Below are positions 60,453 through 64,000 of a stretch of 64,000 nt of DNA, piece by piece. Source of the stretch: Scardovia wiggsiae F0424 (GTDB lineage: Bacteria; Actinomycetota; Actinomycetes; Actinomycetales; Bifidobacteriaceae); the NCBI RefSeq assembly GCF_000269605.1, contig NZ_AKCI01000001.1, positions 992,001 through 1,056,000 on the forward strand, given 5' to 3'. Made by a program: the position numbers and the translations under genes. Each line of letters starts with the position of its first letter. Positions within the stretch are counted from its first letter, which is position 1. The notes under the pieces were generated by a model. That model was not told where the DNA came from. It made no database searches and saw only the letters and a list, made by a program, of their open reading frames with translations.

Positions 60453-62090
60453 TTACAGAGGCTGGTTACCGTGCCTCCTCGCATACCGTGGCTGGGCTTT
60501 TTTATCTTTGAGCAGTTCAAGCGCCTGCGAAACAGCAGAACGGGTATCCTCGGGATCGATCATGCTGTCTATCTCTCCTATCTCCAGGGAAAGGTTGGCA
60601 TTCACCGTGGTCTGCTCATATTCTTCAACGAGTTTCTGCCTCAGCCCGTCTACATCGCCGCCATCATCTGCAGTACGGCGGAGTTCCTTGCGGTGAAGGA
60701 TATTCACGGCACCCTGCGCGCCGAGGACGGCTATCTGCGAATTGGGCCAGGCGAGGTTGATGTCGGCGCCCATCGATTTCGACCCCATAACAATATATGC
60801 GCCGCCAAAAGCCTTGCGCAGGATCACAGTAACCAGGGGCACCTGCGCGTTGGCGTATGCATAGATCACTTTGGCACCGCGGCGGATAATGCCGGCATGC
60901 TCCTGGTCGCTGCCAGGCTTATATCCCGGGACATCCACGAGTGTAACGACAGGGACGTTGAAGGCATCGCAGAGCCGGACAAAGCGGGCAACTTTTTCAG
61001 ACGATTCAACGTCAAGGCTGCCGGCACGCACACAAGGCTGGTTGGCAACTATCCCCACACTGCGTCCGTTGATGCAGGCGAACCCTGTCACCACGCTTTG
61101 CGCAAAAAGCTCATGGACCTCAATGAATTCACCGTAATCTGCAATGCAGCGGATCACGTCAAGCACGTCATAAGGCTGACGGTCATTTTCAGGGACGATA
61201 TGGCTTATGCGCTCTGCCGCGAGGTCTTCTGCGCGCCCTTCGGCATAGGCGTAGGAGGGAGGGGCGCTCTCGCAGCTGGAAGGCAGATATGCCAGGAGCG
61301 TACGGGCATAATCAATGGCATCGGCCTCGTTTTCACCCAGATAGTGTGCTACGCCCGATGTGGCATTATGCACATGCCCGCCGCCAAGGTCTTCCATGGA
61401 GATATGCTCGCCGGTAGCAGCTTTAACGACCTCCGGCCCTGTAACAAACATATAGGAATTCTCTTTGGTCATGATCACAATATCGGTGAGTGCCGGGCAA
61501 TATACTGCACCACCCGCGCAGGGGCCGAGGATCAGCGATATCTGAGGTATGTATCCTGATGCCTGGCATGTTTTTTTGAATATCCTGCCGTATTGGGTCA
61601 GGGCTTCTACACCTTCCTGGATTCGGGCACCGCCGGAGTCTATGACTGCTATGACAGGCACTTTCAATTCCATTGCCATATCAAGCAGATGGCATATTTT
61701 TTTGCCCTCCGCCCGGCCCATAGTCCCCCCGCGGACGGAAAAATCCTGGGCATATACCCCGGCTGTCCGGCCCATGATCTGGCCGAAGCCGGTCACAACG
61801 GCTGAACCCGGGATATCTTTATTGATATTGCCGCCGCTGAAACGCCCTATTTCATGGAAAGTCTTGTCATCAAAAAGGAGGTCAAGGCGCTCACGCGCTG
61901 TATATTTCCCTTTTGGATGCTGGCGCTCCCGGGCGTTTTCCTCTGCATCAGCCGCAAGCTTTGCCGCGTGGACGATCTCCTCGCGGATTGGCTGCCGTCC
62001 TGCCGTAGTAATGACTGATGATGAGGCTGCCGGCGGTACTGGTATCTGCAAAGATACTTCCTGCTCATCCAGTGTATGTACTGCTGCCAT
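60453..62090 (-). CDS. Acyl-CoA carboxylase beta subunit (carboxyltransferase)
   Basis: A 545-residue carboxyltransferase of the PccB/AccD group, moving CO2 from biotin to acetyl- or propionyl-CoA. It has RERLDLLFDDKTFHEIG near residue 55, SGGARIQEGVEALTQYG near residue 165, the acyl-CoA and biotin pocket region GPCAGGAVYCPALTD, and DVPGYKPGSDQEHAGIIRRG near residue 395. The start overlaps the accC stop as TAATG. With the biotin carboxylase it supplies malonyl-CoA to the adjacent FAS. Choice between acetyl and propionyl substrates cannot be made safely by eye. Confidence 0.94.
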   Translation of the reverse strand: MAAVHTLDEQEVSLQIPVPPAASSSVITTAGRQPIREEIVHAAKLAADAEENARERQHPKGKYTARERLDLLFDDKTFHEIGRFSGGNINKDIPGSAVVTGFGQIMGRTAGVYAQDFSVRGGTMGRAEGKKICHLLDMAMELKVPVIAVIDSGGARIQEGVEALTQYGRIFKKTCQASGYIPQISLILGPCAGGAVYCPALTDIVIMTKENSYMFVTGPEVVKAATGEHISMEDLGGGHVHNATSGVAHYLGENEADAIDYARTLLAYLPSSCESAPPSYAYAEGRAEDLAAERISHIVPENDRQPYDVLDVIRCIADYGEFIEVHELFAQSVVTGFACINGRSVGIVANQPCVRAGSLDVESSEKVARFVRLCDAFNVPVVTLVDVPGYKPGSDQEHAGIIRRGAKVIYAYANAQVPLVTVILRKAFGGAYIVMGSKSMGADINLAWPNSQIAVLGAQGAVNILHRKELRRTADDGGDVDGLRQKLVEEYEQTTVNANLSLEIGEIDSMIDPEDTRSAVSQALELLKDKKAQPRYARRHGNQPL

Positions 62091-64000
62091 TATTTATCCC
62101 CTTCTTTCCGGTCTCTGTCAACCGCCCCATCATTGTCCGCCCCGCGGCCGGTGCCATCGGCGCCGCTGGTGCTGCCTGCACTATCCGCGGCAGTACTGCC
62201 GGCATCTTCCGTACCGGCAGAAGCCTCCCCGGAACCGTCCTGAGAGATAGTTACCAGAGGGTCGCCTGCATCGACACTGTCAGACGGCCCGACCATGATC
62301 TCAGCCACACGCCCTGACAGCGGGGCATAAACATAATTTTCCATTTTCATAGATTCGAGGACCACGAGAAGATCGCCTTTGGAAACCTTCTGATTCGTAG
62401 CAACATTGACCCGCGTGACCACAGCCTGCATAGGGGCGCTGATCTGCCCATGGGAATCAGATGATGCCTGTGACCCGCTGTCAGCATGCGCCGTGCTGAG
62501 CCCGTTCCCTCTCAGGGGCTGGGCCGGGCGGCGCTGCGAACGCAGCCGTCCCTGGGTAAGCAGCCCCACAAAATCTGTGGGGACGTTGAGCCGCACACGC
62601 TTGCCGTTGATCTCCATAATAAAGGACTGCGGCGCAACGCTGCCTATTATCTCCTGCGGGGACTGCATCTGGACAAGGCTCTGCGGCATACCCGCCCGCG
62701 CAGAAGCAGCGCTCTGCGAAAGGTAGTTCTTCTCCAGCCAACGTGTAGTAACAGCGAAGCTGCCGTTTTCGGCGGTGAAATCAGGATTGTGGAATATATC
62801 GCGGTACAGTTCGCAAGGTGTTGTGATCCCTGTGATCTCAAATTCATCAAGTGCCCTCAGCACGCGGGGTATAGCCTCTTCACGGGTACGGGCAGTAATG
62901 ATAATCTTTCCCATCATGGAATCAAATTTGGGTGAAACAGTGTTGCCTTCAGCCACGCCGAAATCGATCCGTATGCCCGGGCCTGAGGGGAAATGAAGGT
63001 GCTCTATGGTGCCGGAACCCGGGGTAAGATTTTTCTGCGGGTCTTCGCTGGTGATACGCAGCTCGAAACTGTGTCCGCGCGGCTCCCCTGCCCGGGTAAG
63101 CTCTTTGCCGTCTGCAATATTGAGCTGCTCCCGTACAAGATCGATCCCGCATACTTCCTCGCTTACCGTATGCTCTACCTGCAGACGGGGGTTGACTTCC
63201 AGGAAATACACGTCGCTTGTTGGGGTCACCATGAATTCGCAGGTCCCCAGGCCTTCATATCCGACTGAATCAAAAAGCCTGCGGGAGTATGTCATCAGGC
63301 GTGCCTGCACCTTGTCGCTGAGGAAAGGCGCAGGGGCTTCTTCAATGAGTTTCTGGTTCCTGCGCTGTACAGAGCAGTCGCGGGTGGAATACACGGTAAA
63401 ATTCCCCAGCGAATCACGCCCGCACTGCGTTTCCACATGCCGCGCGTGGGCTACGAATTTCTCAATGAAGTATTTGCCCAGATCACTGCCCTGGAGGGAA
63501 TCATGGGCAGAGTAGAAAGACCTGAGCCCGTCTTCGTCCTTCACTACAGTAATGCCGCGCCCGCCGCCGCCATCGGTACGTTTCATCATTACCGGATACC
63601 CATAGCTTGCACCAAATTCCACCAGTGTGTGCACATTATCGACGGGTTCACTGACGCCCGGTACCGGCGGAACCTGTGCTACATGGGCCACACGCCGGGC
63701 ACTGATCTTATCCCCGAGGTCTTCAAGCACCTGCGGCCTGGGGCCGACCCATGTAAGCCCGCGTTCCAGCACATGCGCAGCAAAATCCGCAGATTCCGAG
63801 AGGAACCCGTACCCCGGGTGTATGGCATCTGCCCCGCTGCGGCGGGCAATATCAAGGATCGCATCCTGGTTAAGATATGTTTCGTTATATGTATCCCCGG
63901 GAAGATAATACGCTTCTGCCGCCTGGTCAACATAAGGGGCACGGCGGTCCGGCTCGGAGTACACGGCTACTGTTTCAATCCCCATTTCCTTTGCCGTGCG
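62090..64000 (-). CDS. Acyl-CoA carboxylase alpha subunit: biotin carboxylase plus biotin carrier (N-terminus cut)
   Basis: The open frame runs to the right edge, so the first residues (about 25) are missing; the visible start RTAKEMGIETVAVYSEPDR is internal. Biotin carboxylase features are HPGYGFLSESADFA, KRTDGGGGRGI (ATP grasp), RDCSVQRRNQKLIEE and EVNPRLQVEHTVSEEV. The biotinyl domain holds LESMKMENYVYAPLSG with the carrier Lys. A 50-residue acidic, Ser/Gly/Ala-rich tail follows the domain, which is unusual as the biotin domain normally ends such proteins. The 1-bp overlap with the carboxyltransferase gene ensures matched synthesis. Confidence 0.95.
   Translation of the reverse strand, partial: RTAKEMGIETVAVYSEPDRRAPYVDQAAEAYYLPGDTYNETYLNQDAILDIARRSGADAIHPGYGFLSESADFAAHVLERGLTWVGPRPQVLEDLGDKISARRVAHVAQVPPVPGVSEPVDNVHTLVEFGASYGYPVMMKRTDGGGGRGITVVKDEDGLRSFYSAHDSLQGSDLGKYFIEKFVAHARHVETQCGRDSLGNFTVYSTRDCSVQRRNQKLIEEAPAPFLSDKVQARLMTYSRRLFDSVGYEGLGTCEFMVTPTSDVYFLEVNPRLQVEHTVSEEVCGIDLVREQLNIADGKELTRAGEPRGHSFELRITSEDPQKNLTPGSGTIEHLHFPSGPGIRIDFGVAEGNTVSPKFDSMMGKIIITARTREEAIPRVLRALDEFEITGITTPCELYRDIFHNPDFTAENGSFAVTTRWLEKNYLSQSAASARAGMPQSLVQMQSPQEIIGSVAPQSFIMEINGKRVRLNVPTDFVGLLTQGRLRSQRRPAQPLRGNGLSTAHADSGSQASSDSHGQISAPMQAVVTRVNVATNQKVSKGDLLVVLESMKMENYVYAPLSGRVAEIMVGPSDSVDAGDPLVTISQDGSGEASAGTEDAGSTAADSAGSTSGADGTGRGADNDGAVDRDRKEGDK

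Noticed and set aside
60471-61559. 362-codon plus-strand ORF
   Set aside because: Antisense to the carboxyltransferase gene; no domain features.
1-64000. CRISPR array, prophage or insertion sequence
   Set aside because: No regularly spaced repeats, cas genes, phage structural genes, integrases or transposases were seen on either strand.

Overview
The window comes from a high-G+C Gram-positive bacterium, most probably a member of the Bifidobacteriaceae. The evidence is a single-polypeptide type I fatty acid synthase of about 3225 residues next to its own AcpS and an acyl-CoA carboxylase pair, the order glyS-dus-ftsZ-sepF-yggT-divIVA-lspA-rluD-dnaE, an AdnAB-type helicase-nuclease pair, and a class II gamma-glutamylcysteine ligase. 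Genus and species cannot be fixed from the sequence alone. Most genes lie on the minus strand. Only one RNA gene was found, tRNA-Ser(GCU). No rRNA, CRISPR array, IS element or prophage was seen.

Layout. 1-9 kb: the cell-division and translation block, read on the minus strand from glyS through dus, ftsZ, sepF, yggT, divIVA, lspA and rluD to dnaE, which is cut by the window edge. 9-21.5 kb: glutamate-cysteine ligase, a divergent membrane-anchored arylsulfotransferase-like protein, def, glmM, pepN, rnj, an MFS transporter and a GNAT acetyltransferase. 21.6-31.2 kb: two very large, translationally coupled UvrD/RecB-type proteins resembling AdnA and AdnB. 31.2-33.0 kb: an A+T-rich island, probably acquired, with an alpha/beta hydrolase and a small overlapping ORF, followed by a Phd/PIN toxin-antitoxin pair. 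33.9-36.5 kb: glycerol dehydrogenase and a FasR/PucR-type regulator. 36.5-39.4 kb: efp-nusB-pyrF-gmk. 39.4-43.8 kb: metQ-metN-metI plus an M20 amidohydrolase. 44-50 kb: NlpC/P60 hydrolase, ribF, an NAD(P)-binding protein, tRNA-Ser, a Panacea-domain/Doc-type toxin-antitoxin pair and an EamA exporter. 50-64 kb: acpS, fas, accD and the truncated accC, which together make malonyl-CoA, synthesise fatty acids and activate the synthase's carrier domain.

Most notable points. The PyrF homologue has lost two residues of the catalytic D-x-K-x-x-D motif (it reads DCMRGG) and follows nusB directly with no carAB. A Panacea (DUF4065) antitoxin-like gene sits 2 bp upstream of a Doc/Fic toxin just after tRNA-Ser. 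A FasR-like PucR regulator occurs in a genome segment whose only visible fatty-acid synthesis system is type I. The arylsulfotransferase-like protein appears to lack key active-site residues. MetQ is anchored by a membrane helix instead of a lipobox. A large imperfect hairpin lies in the leader of the RNase J gene.

Start codons were chosen from Shine-Dalgarno spacing where visible. Several differ from the longest open frame: ftsZ, divIVA, glyS, glmM, adnA, adnB, gldA, ribF and fas.
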